In this document: positions 22,532 through 33,216 of the stretch, in pieces
Numbering within the stretch: the first letter of the stretch is position 1
Layout of the letters: each line of letters starts with the position of its first letter
DNA from: Coriaria nepalensis
Lineage: Eukaryota > Streptophyta > Magnoliopsida > Cucurbitales > Coriariaceae
Length of the DNA: 64,000 nucleotides
Direction of reading: 5' to 3'
NCBI GenBank assembly: GCA_027186245.1
Contig: CP114491.1
Coordinates: 7,933,501 to 7,997,500, forward strand
Program-made: the position numbers and the translations under genes
The notes under the pieces: generated by a model
Database searches by the model: none
What the model saw: the letters and a program-made list of their open reading frames with translations, nothing else
Told to the model about the DNA's origin: nothing

Positions 22532-25500
22532 TTAATCTACGTTAACTGCAAAAACTGTACGTACGTAGTGTTTACCATCAACCCAAACAACAGTGCCAAA
22601 ATTATACCCAATGTCAGCCTCCTTACCATAAAACGACACGTCGTACGAAGCCTTCCTCACACTCTTTGAGAACACAATTTTACTCGGGACGACACTCACC
22701 ACCAGACCTCGAGGAGCACGCACTCTAGTGACGTAAGTAGCATTTACGCCTCCGACATTCGTTACTGTCCTTCTTATCGTCGTCGGCATTTTCTGATGTC
22801 GTTCCAGTTTACTTATAGAAATGGTCGGATAATTAAGATCAGAAATGAGCGATTCGGTTCTGGTTTTAGGACAATTGAAGTTTGTGTTCGACATCGACTT
22901 TATGTTTTCCTCTGGGTAGCCGTAATAACAGAGGAAATTGAGATAATCTTGTGTTGTCGTTTCGAAAACTAATCCGGGATTAAGAGCTCTAATTGGGCTT
23001 ATTTCTCCGACCCCTATTTCATGTGGATTTGCTGACATGTTCGTGTTGTTTGTCACAGGCTTCTTCTCGTTGTTATATGCTGTAGCTGTAGTCATAAGAG
23101 CAGATTTGATCATAGAAGAAGTCCACTGACGACGAATTGATTTAACAAAAGCAGCAGCTCCTGTAACATGGGGGCAGGCCATTGATGTTCCGGATTTTAT
23201 AGCAAATTCTGATACTCTCTTCCCGAAAGGGATTCTTCCGGAATCTTCGCTTTTTGAAGGCATTGCGGCGCCTAATATGGCTACTCCTGGGGCCATTATA
23301 TCGGGCTGCAAAATTAATATCGGTGTTTAAACAAAATTATAACATGAAGTTATTTTAATATATATCAAGATAAAGGCATCATCAAAAAAGGAGGACCTTA
23401 AGAATGTTTTCAGTAAGAATTGCAGGACCACGGGACGAGAAGAATGCGACCATTGGAGATGGTTTGTATTTCGGAACTTCGATCGTTGGAAGGATCATAG
23501 CAGTTGGGTTTCTGACATTAAGGATTAATGAGTAGCTAATTACTAATCAGTGACATGTTAGTGGGTACATGATGAAATTTATGAATGGAAAAGACTTACT
23601 TGGAGGAGTTGATGTAGTGGAGAATCTGGAAACCAGCAGAATCACCAACTTGAGCAAAGGGAAAGATGCCTGAATCTAAGGGCACATCTTTATCATCTTC
23701 ATTGAGTAGTATCAACCCTTTTGCTCCAGCATCTTCTGCAACTAGTTTCTTTATTTGTCTTGATGCCATGGTGAAATCATTCTCGCAAACAACTATCTTG
23801 CCTTTCACCTTGCTTTCGTCTAGTGATCCTGGATAGCAATTTCTACATTTCACCAAAAGGAAGATGCAAAATTCAATCATCAATCTTTACAGAACAAATA
23901 TGTTCCTTAAATTTTATACGAACATTAGACACGAAAACTAAGATTTATGCCGGAAACATAACATTCTATCAGTTTGATGATGTAGCTTGCTGATCGGACA
24001 TGTCATCTCGACATTTTAATGATAATTTGATAAAATGAGGTTAATCATTGTTTTTGAAAAGTTTTGATGGTTAATATTTATAATTTTAAAATGTTAGGGA
24101 GTAAATCCTAATTTTCATAGAGTCGATAGTTCATTACCTTGCTTCTGCTATGGGTGTAAATTCAGAAGCAGCATCCTTTCCAAACACAAGAGGATAAGTC
24201 TTTGAGCGAGTAAGGTTTGAGAAATTGATGCCAGACCCCTAAAATAAATATGAAAATTTTTATTTAATTTCTAGAAATTAAATTTAAACCCCCCCAAAAG
24301 AAAAGGGAACAAAAAAAAAAAATGCTTACTTGAAAAATATTCCCATTTCCAAGAACAACACTTGACTGGAAACCCCGATCAATATTAGAAGCTGCAACAG
24401 TGACGATCCACGGCGCAGAATTAACCACTGTAGAGGGATAGGGACCGTCGTTTCCTCCGGAGCTAATGACCAAAACGCCCTTCTCTTCGGCGTGAAAAGC
24501 TCCGATCGCGATGGGGTCATTTAAGTAATCCGCTTGGAAAACAGAGCTCGTTCCAATGGAGACAGAAATAATATCCACTCCGTCCTTAATCGCATCATCG
24601 ATCGCTTTCAAAATCGTGGATCCAGAGCAGTCCTGACCTAAGCAGGCTTTGTAGACAGCGAGTCTCGTAGAAGGAGAGCCGCCTCTCGCCGTTCCTTTCG
24701 CTAGATTGTAGTAGCTGGCATTTGCCACGGCGGCGCCAGCAGCGATCGAGGCGGTGTGTGTGCCGTGACCTTGTGCATCCCTCGGTGAACCGAAGGATTC
24801 CGTCGTGTAGGTGTGATTGGTTTGTGACGGTTGGATGCTGTAGTACCTTGCACCTATCAGCTTCCTGCAAAGTAACAGATTGTTTAATAGAAGACTAGAA
24901 TAAGTGAATAAGAAAAGAAAAATGCTTTACCTATTACAACTTGATTTCTCAAAGTCAGGGCCCGCCATGCAAACTCCTTTCCATCTTGCAGGGATCTCTC
25001 CCATTCCATGGTCCTTGAAACTTGGAGACTCAGGCCATATCCCTACACCAATAATTTTATTATTATTATTTCTTTTTTACATTTCTTTTTATGATTAAAA
25101 TTGAGAAATTCTTAGTCCGTGCAGTACCTGTATCAATCATGCCAATAATGACGTCACTGGATTCATGGTGGTGATGATTATGAGCGTATGGAGAAGGGCG
25201 TATGCCCAGTTCCGATTCCAAGAAATCCCAGGATCGGGTCGTATGGAGCTTCAGCGACGGATCCCGAAAAACCGACACTATTCCACTTTTGCCTATACGT
25301 ATATGGTTGAATTAATTACTGATTATTATGCAAAAATAAAAATATTAACTTTATGCATTTTTAATATGGAAGATGCGATTATGATGTCCAAACACTAAGA
25401 TTAAATAATTGATGATGAATTCAATTACACATTATGTCTAGATTATAATAGTGATCTTAAGAAACCTTTTGGCTCAACTTTATGGAACAAAACAAAGGGG

Positions 25501-26055
25501 AAAATAATTAATTAAGTACCAGATAGAATGGAAGCTTCCTTCTGTGTAAGCATGGCGGAGAAGCCCTTAAGAGCATGACTGTAGTGATGAAGCAGTGAGA
25601 CCCTCTCATTCTCCTGGCTAGGAATTAGAAAAACAAGCTATACATTAATGAATGATTAATCAATGGGAAAGAAAACTACGTCGTCTTGATGTAACAATGA
25701 ATACTGATTATCTAATTACCTTGGAATCACTGTGGATAACAGTTGGAGATGGGATACTTTTTCTGCTTCTCGAGCTTCATCTTCCTCATTAACATGATCA
25801 TAATTGGGTGAACTACCCATATACACAACATAATGCTGCATGGCGCCAAATTATATGAAATTAAATATGTTTTTTCACACATTCATACACCTGTTTGGCT
25901 GGCAGGAAAGTGAAGGAAAATAAAATTAATGTGAAAAATATTCTTCTTATTACCTTGGGAATTTGATTTGTCGTGGAGGATGCTTCGGTGAGAAGCCATG
26001 ACTTAGAGGAAGCAAGAAGAAGAAGAAGAAGAAGAAGATTGAAATGAGAAACCAT
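22532..26055 (-). CDS. Secreted subtilisin-like serine protease (SBT5.2/CRSP-like)
   Basis: Ten coding exons on the minus strand: 26055-25954, 25835-25720, 25617-25520, 25292-25128, 25042-24931, 24864-24330, 24238-24138, 23842-23600, 23511-23397, 23305-22532. They join in phase to 786 residues. The N-terminus is a Leu-rich signal peptide. An inhibitor I9 prodomain begins at HYVVYMGSS and ends before the mature enzyme. The catalytic Asp is in IGMIDTGIWPE (about residue 159), His in GHGTHTAS (about 231), the oxyanion Asn in SSGGNDGP, and Ser in [11 protein letters not shown] (about 570). A PA domain lies between the Asn and Ser regions, and the C-terminus is a fibronectin III-like domain. All catalytic residues are present. 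It is an apoplastic peptidase that cleaves proteins or propeptides. Overall sequence suggests the SBT5.2 group, in which CRSP processes EPF2, but the substrate here is unknown. Confidence 0.93.
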
Positions 26056-27640
26056 TGGATTTTATCAGTAGGGAGGGAGAAAATTGAAGTGGGATGAAAT
26101 AAGTAATTGGTTTATGCAGACACCTATTTTTGTAGGGAAGATCTAAGAGAGCTTTTTTCAACTCCAAGTAAACTTGAGTCAAGAGCGGAATATTTTCTCT
26201 CTTTTTTCTTTTTTTTAAATTACTTTTTTGTCTTCTTTTAAATTACATGTGGTATTATTAACCATATATATATATATATACTCTAAATTTTAGCTTGATT
26301 TTGGTCAAATCTAAATTTGAGGAAAAAGCAAGTTATAAGACTTGAAATGCAAGTAACCCAACAAGTCTCTTTTTATTAAAACACAAAAGAATTTGACAAG
26401 CCAAGGAAGAAACCTTATATTCCTTCAATGGGGGCATGTGATATTTTATTCTCATTCTCTCTTTTTTTTTTTTTTTTTACTATCGTTTCTTCCCCTTTAC
26501 GTAACTACAGATTCATCCAATTAGAACACATTCTTTATTTTGATTCTATTTTGGTTGTCTCTGAGTATTTCAGACAAGTCAAAAATGATCCACATCTCTC
26601 CAGAATGGAGTTACAGCCTTACACTAAGTCACGTCTTTGTTTCTTTTTCAAATACTCCTGAAATTTGTTTCAAACTTTCTTTACAAGTTCACAACATGAG
26701 AGGAAATATATTTAGCTAGTTTGATACTAAGTTTATCATATCATTTGAAATAGATCATATATTAAATGATATGATAGATTTTTACGGTGAACTAAGTTGA
26801 ATCATGAATCATGAATCATGAATGATCGGATAAAGCATCTTTCCTCTCTCTCACTCCCTCCCATCTCTGTTATCTCTTTGTTAATTTCGATTACATCATA
26901 CCAATTACTAAATGTGGGTTCTGGAATCTATTCATTTTTTGTGTATAGATATATGAATCGATATGCAACTCGGATTTTTGCTCTATGAGCCTCCAGTATG
27001 TGGATAAGTAAGACACTGATTGCCCAGGTTGTTCAAACAGAGCAGGGGACAATTTCATTCATATCAACCGGGCATAAGCCCTGACATGTTTTGATTTCTA
27101 AGGCGAAATGGAAAATGAGGCTTTGTATATAATATTAGGGAAATGAAAAATAAAAGTTTTTGTTTGAGAAATTTTAATATTAGATCATATTGAATATTAA
27201 TTACCTTATAGTAATTAATTAAAATTTGGTAGATACTATCATAGAAATAAGAAAGAACTTAATGAATAGTAATTGATAAATTTTCAACAATTAACATAAG
27301 ATAATTGATTTATGGTATGATCTATCTAAGAAGTAAGAACATTTTTATATTATTTATGCATAATATAACTTTTTTTTGTTTATTTATGCCTAATGGGGTT
27401 TTAATTTTTTTAATAATAGTAATGATGTTAAAGAAATTATATAAATTGAAATTTAGAAACTTCTTATTATTTGTTGCATTATCATCATTATCTAAGTTCA
27501 TTTCTATTATTTTCAAAATCAGTTATACGATTATTGATTTTTCAAATTATACGATATTTCATCATATTATTATATAATCCAAGATTTAGAATATTATCAT
27601 TTACCATATTTATTTAAGTTTTTAATGGTATTTCCCTCCG
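26056..27640. other. AT-rich intergenic spacer
   Basis: Upstream region of the subtilase, followed by AT-rich sequence with poly-T runs and small (TA)n tracts near 26268. Open frames such as 27305-27577 are low-complexity AT artefacts. I see no gene or clear element. Confidence 0.55.
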
Positions 27641-27649
27641 TTTATGTCA

Positions 27650-28790
27650 TCTACTTACTTGCCAATCTAAACCCTCTTTAATGGAAACAATGTTTTATCT
27701 CCTTTATACATAACTAAATCATGTTAGACGTCTTTTTCTTCTTATCATCTATATGGGCTATACCTAGATAATTCATAATCATTTCATTCTTAGTTCTATT
27801 ATTGCGTATTTTATTACACATTAATCTTAACACACACATTTCTGCTATCATCATTTTATGCATATGTTATTCCATAGCTGGTCGAACGATCATCTTGTAA
27901 TATTTTCATTTCAACCTCACAGACATCCTTCCATTTACATATGACTCATGATGTCATCCTCTATTTCATGCAACCAGCTTTAATCTTATAGTCTGTATCT
28001 TCTTAAATATCCGAAAGCTACATATTTTGATACCTCCATGGCGTCGATCTCAATTGGATTACACCTTATTCAAGATTTGCAACCAAAATTACAAGCTAAA
28101 TATTCCATTTTTGATCGACTAATTTTAAAACTTTTACTCTCTAAATTCTCACGCCACCTATTTAATTTTCGACTCATACCTTTTTTAGTTTCATCAATTG
28201 TGATGATATCATCAGCTGCAAACAACATATAATAGGACACTTCATCTTGAATATGTTATTTCAATTCATTTATAACTAAAGCAAAGATGTATGGAATTAA
28301 AGTTGATTTTTGATGAAGTCTTACTGCAATAGTAAATTCATTAGACATCCCACCTACTAACCTAATATTAATTATAACCTCTTCATACACATTCTTAATG
28401 ATATCGATATAACATTAAAACATATTATTTCTTCAAAGTACTCACAAATTAATTATATAGGCACTTTATCATATGTTTTATCAGTTAATAAATATCATAT
28501 GCAGACTCTTGTATTTTTCTCTATATTTTTCTATCATTTGTTTAATTAAGAATATTGCTTCCTTCGTAGACTTACTTTATATAAAACATAATTGATTCTC
28601 TGATATAGTGGTGATACTCTTAAGTCTTCTTTTTATAATCCATCTCCCAAAGTTTCGTTGTATGACTCTTATGAGCTTCATCACTCTTTAATTTGAGTAA
28701 TTCTATATATCGCCTTTATTCTTATAAGTTGGTACTATAAAGATATATCTTAAAGATTCTGACATTTTTCATCTTCTTTCATATATAAAT
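27650..28790 (-). mobile_element. RTE-type non-LTR retrotransposon (LINE) relic
   Basis: The minus strand, with many stops and shifts, follows the order of a plant RTE-type reverse transcriptase. It shows KTYDKVP near 28480 and GGMSNEFTIAVRLHQKSTL near 28310-28360. Next are FALVINELK and HIQDEVSYYMLFAADDIITI (the catalytic FADD region with one extra Ala), then KLNRWRENLESKSFKISRSK, ending with the MLR..C...R block near 27830. Endonuclease and 3' tail were not recognised. It is long dead and 5'-truncated. Confidence 0.82.
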
Positions 28791-28974
28791 TAGGGATAAG
28801 ACTATACAAAAGATAGAATCAATCAAAATGCAGAATCAACAATTTCATTCCTACCTACAAATCAACCAAATGAGGACATTCTAACTGAGTACTAGAGAAT
28901 GTATCTCCTACCCTTTCATTCATTATCGTTCTAACCAAACGAGCATTATCAGTTAGTTTCAACAATAGTTGTCT

Positions 28975-29370
28975 TGGAAGCCCTTTCTTTCACAACCTCT
29001 GTGATTAGTACCCTAATTTCTTTCACAACAAATAAGTACAGCCTTAAGACTATTTATGTCATCCTGTTAGAGCTTCTTTTGCAATCTACGCAGAACCTAA
29101 AAGCACAGGCTCTAAAAGCAGCCGGTCAGATGGTCTCAAACAACTCTTTCGAGGAATCGAGTTGCCCAGAGACATGTTGGATATCGAGAAAGATCTTCAA
29201 AAGAACGGAATGAAACCCGCAAAGAACACTGCTAACAGGAGAGCTAATGCGAAGGGCCACGTCTCTCTTCCTCCAAGCCCAAGCCCAAGCCCAAACCCAA
29301 ACCCAACCCAAGAAGAAGAAGCTCAAGATCAGCAAGCGGACTAAGCTTACCAATGCCTCTTACCCTTTCT
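28975..29370 (+). pseudogene. TFIIE beta-subunit pseudogene fragment
   Basis: Three plus-strand frames in succession match the plant TFIIE beta subunit. NKYSLK and QALKAAGQ (about 29020-29130) come first. LFRGIELPRDMLDIEKDLQK followed by NGMKPAKNTANRRANAKGHV (about 29143-29260) comes next. After a Lys/Pro repeat, KKKLKISKRTKLTNA follows (about 29310-29357). The winged-helix region in front is mostly absent, and the frames are shifted relative to each other, so it cannot encode the general transcription factor. No introns are obvious, which would fit a retroposed or degenerate copy. It lies immediately beside the LINE relic. Confidence 0.8.
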
Positions 29371-29500
29371 TTCCTTCTTTTTTTTTTTTTAAAACAAATA
29401 ATGAATATTATTTGTAACAATGGTCAAGATTGATGAATGCTGGAACATCTGAATGGTGAGTATCAAATAATACATTATAATTATGAAAATTTAAATTATT

Positions 29501-29547
<47 letters not shown>

Positions 29548-29761
29548 GGGACCAAATTAAAAGGAATTAAGAAAAAATAAAAAGTTAAAATCAGTCCTTG
29601 TATGTTTTTATAGACTCCAGACTAAATCTAGAGTGCTCTACGAGCACGGCTGGTTTTCAACGTTCTCATCCACGGTCTACAGTAACACACAATATACAGT
29701 TGTTATCCGCCATTTTTTTTTTACCAAATTAAACCTCTTTGCAACAGAAATCGTTCATCAA
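29371..29761. other. Spacer with (TA)n microsatellite, promoter of DJ-1D gene
   Basis: A (TA)n tract of about 38 bases lies at about 29504-29541. The rest is AT-rich and leads into the leader of the DJ-1-like gene. No coding feature is seen. Confidence 0.6.
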
Positions 29762-32505
29762 ATGGCGAATTCCAAGAGAAGCATTCTGCTGCTGTGCGGC
29801 GACTACATGGAAGACTATGAGGTTTCCTCTTCTTCTTTGTCTTCGTCTTCTTCTTCTTCTTCTAATTTAGGAAGTGAACTCCAATCGGTTGTATAACGAT
29901 TCTGAGCTCCTTTAGTTGTACTGATAACATATAAGTACTTTCATGTAGAACTAGAAACAAAATATAGATTCGCTAATTGATTGAATTTTGGTTTGATTTT
30001 GTGGTTTAGGCGATGGTTCCATTTCAAGCACTACAGGCATTTGGAGTGTCAGTCGATGCAGTTTGTCCGAAGAAGAAAGCAGGTGATATCTGTCGTACTG
30101 CCATTCACGACGATTCTGGTCATCAGGTCTGTCTTTTCTCTCTCTTCTCACTGTCGAGTCTTGATTATCTAGATGAAATGGACGATATATCTTATGTTTA
30201 TTTCTGCCTAATATAATTCAGCTTCTAGGTTTAGCATATGTTGATACGATAACTCTCTCTGTTCATCTTCTTCAGATCTTCTTCCTTATTGTCCAGACCA
30301 GTTTCTAAAGACTTAAGCCTGAAAGTATTTGTTGTGTGGATTTAATTATTATTTGTATATTTTCATCAATCAATTAAAACTTCTGCATCCTGTGACTGTG
30401 GAGTTGCCTACTAGCTAGACCTGTATTAGGACTTAAGAGTGATAGCTTTTGAGCTCATTCTGAACAATTGCATTGAGAAGTAACAAATAGGGGCACCTTT
30501 TTTCCATTGTTGTAGTGCAGCTCCTAAATTCAATGAAAGCACAATTTGAACAAGTCACTTACATACACACAATTTTATTATTTTTATCTTTTTATCCTAG
30601 ATATCTTACATTTCATTCTTCTCGCAGACTTATTCTGAATCCCGTGGACACAATTTCACTCTAAATGCAACATTTGATGAAATCGATGTCAGCAAATATG
30701 ATGGTTTGGTGATTCCAGGAGGACGGGCTCCAGAATATCTTGCTTTGGATGGATCGGTACAAGAGTTGGTACGTAAAATTTCCGAGGCCAATAAGCCAAT
30801 AGCTGCTATTTGCCATGGCCAGTTGATTTTGGCAGCTGCAAAAGTGGTTAAAGGTCGGAAATGCACAGCTTACCCTGCTGTGAAACCTGTATTGATCGCC
30901 GCAGGTGCTATTTGGGTTGAACCAGAAACCTTGTCAGCATGTGTGATTGATGGTAATTTCATTACTGGGGCTACATATGAGGGCCATCCCGAGTTTATTC
31001 GGCTTTTTGTGAAGGCACTAGGAGGACAAATTGCAGGTTATGACAGACGGATTCTGTTTCTCTGTGGGGTAATGTCCAATATTTATGAATGACTTTTGAT
31101 ATAGGATTAGCAAACTTGGAGAATTGTTATTTCTTGTGCAATTATTTTGCACTAACTATTGCACTTGCATTGCACCTGGGAACGTAGCTCAAACTGAACC
31201 GCATCCCAGCCCTTCCTTGATCTTACTCCTTATTATTGTCTCCTTCTATGCTTCTGATAGTTTCGACCCCATCCCCATCGCTCTACCTTCGTTGACCATG
31301 TTATTTCCTTTCTCACTTTCCTTTTTATAGTTTCCCCTAGTGTTGGTTTGTTGAATCTTCTATTTTATCCAATGGGATTTTTGGGACTGGTTTAATCTCT
31401 CTCTCTCTCTCTCTCTTTCGGTTCCGTTAGCTTGATTTGTGTGGTGAGAGAAAAGGAATGGTAAGTGTAAGAAGCAAGGACCCAGGTAATCAAATGAAAT
31501 CTTGTTGTGTCATCAATATATAGTTAAGTGAAGGAAGAATCCATCTGGAAAGAATCTAATTCAGAGCTGGTAATTTGGATGATGAATTACTTTGAAGTAA
31601 AAAGGAGTATGGAGGATTTGTGCCTTGTAAGGTTGACAGTGCTATATGGCCATCATGCTGCCATAAATCACACTAGGAATTAAGATTACCTGACCCTTTT
31701 CTTGAGAGAGTTGGATCTTATCCAACTCCCTCCTAGGAATATTCTCCATCTAATCTCCTATGATCTATATAACTAAGACTATAAGCTGTGTGTTTTGAGC
31801 TGAATGTTTGAAGTTCCTCTTCGTTTCAAACCATCTTTACGATTAGGGGCAAACTCCTCTTTTCCATCTTTGCAGGATTACATGGAGGATTATGAAGTTA
31901 CTGTTCCTTTCCAATCCTTTCAGGCTCTTGGGTGCCACGTCGATGCAGTTTGCCCCAAGAAAAGCTCTGGCGATACCTGTCCAACAGCTGTCCATGATTT
32001 TGAAGGTGACCAAACTTACAGCGAGAAACCTGGCCATAATTTCACTCTAACATCTAATTTTGAAGCTTTAGACGCCTCCACTTATGATGCTCTTGTCATC
32101 CCTGGTGGAAGAGCTCCAGAATATTTAGCTCTGGATGAGTCTGTCATTGCAATAGTAAAGCAATTCATGCAGGCACAGAAGCCAGTTGCTTCCATCTGTC
32201 ATGGACAGCAGATTTTAGCTGCAGCTGGTGTTTTACAGGTACCACTACAAGTCACCACTTCTTCCTCTGAGCTTTATCTTTCTTCCTAGTTTCTAAATAA
32301 TCAAAAACTAAAACAGGGAAAAAAGTGCACTGCTTACCCAGCCGTGAAGCTTAATGTTGAATTATCTGGAGCAACGTGGTTGGAACCGGACCCAATAGAT
32401 CGCTGCTTCACTGATGGAAATCTCGTAACTGGAGCAGCTTGGCCTGGACATCCTCAGTTCATTGCGCAATTGATGTCTCTTCTGGATGTTGAAGTGTCAT
32501 TTTGA
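29762..32505 (+). CDS. DJ1D: DJ-1 homolog D, tandem DJ-1/PfpI domain protein
   Basis: Five coding exons (29762-29821, 30010-30126, 30628-31068, 31876-32238, 32317-32505) give 389 residues, the usual plant DJ-1D length. Two DJ-1/PfpI domains are arranged in tandem. Each has the [22 protein letters not shown] start with the conserved Glu, [34 protein letters not shown], and the nucleophile elbow: [11 protein letters not shown] with Cys121 in the first, [11 protein letters not shown] with Cys314 in the second. Plant DJ-1D has glyoxalase III activity, converting methylglyoxal to lactate without glutathione. Both active sites look intact. The gene structure mirrors the duplication: the junctions after CGDYMEDYE and before DYMEDYE fall at nearly the same place in each repeat. 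The 807-base third intron has a (CT)n tract. Confidence 0.95.
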
Positions 32506-33216
32506 AAGATAACTTTTCTCGATCGATTCGAGTCTGAAGAGGTTTAAGAATAATAATAGTGGTGTTCTGTATAAAACAAGCCACTTTGTAGCTTCGAGAC
32601 AATCCGTGTCTTAAGTTGCTCTCCTTATTAGTATATGTCGGTCAATATGAATCAGTTTTAGCACTGTGTTCTTGTACTGAGACATTAATATAATCTTGTT
32701 TTGTAATTTAAATGGAGTTTTATATTCGCTAACCTTAATTTTACATTATTAGGTAAGACTAATTAAAATGTGCAACTATAAATCATTTGTGTGTTTTTTT
32801 TTTTTTCTGTTAAAATTCTTAATTATTTTCTAATTAAGAATAAATAAAAAGAAAAGAGTATGCATTTTTGTCCAAAAAATGCACAAGAATAAGTATTTTA
32901 CAAGTTATATTACATCTAGTTTGGCTCAATTTAATTTAATATATAATTTAGCGATCATAAATTTATAACGTGACAAAAAAAATTAACTCTAATTATTTAA
33001 TTTTCGGCCAACAACTTTATTAAACATATATATATTATCGTGATATTTCAACTCTAATCAAAATTTTTTTTTTTTTTTCTAAACACACTAAATTTTGGCC
33101 AAAAAAAATAAAGGAAGGGGGGCTCTAAACCCATTTTAGCTGCTTCCGCAAAACCCAAAATATCAATCGATATCGTAGTAGGGTTTGGCCCTCTACTTCC
33201 GCACCGGCAGTAAAAA
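32506..33216. other. 3' UTR of DJ-1D and promoter of CTNNBL1-like gene
   Basis: Tandem-oriented genes are separated by about 700 AT-rich bases. No other feature is seen except poly-T runs. Confidence 0.55.

Noticed and set aside
24595..24870. Alternative minus-strand frame inside subtilase exon 6
   Set aside because: It overlaps the catalytic His region in a different frame. The main frame has all protease motifs.
29162..29344. 60-codon open frame as a small functional gene
   Set aside because: It is one frame of a broken TFIIE-beta copy. The preceding and following parts of the same protein are in other frames.
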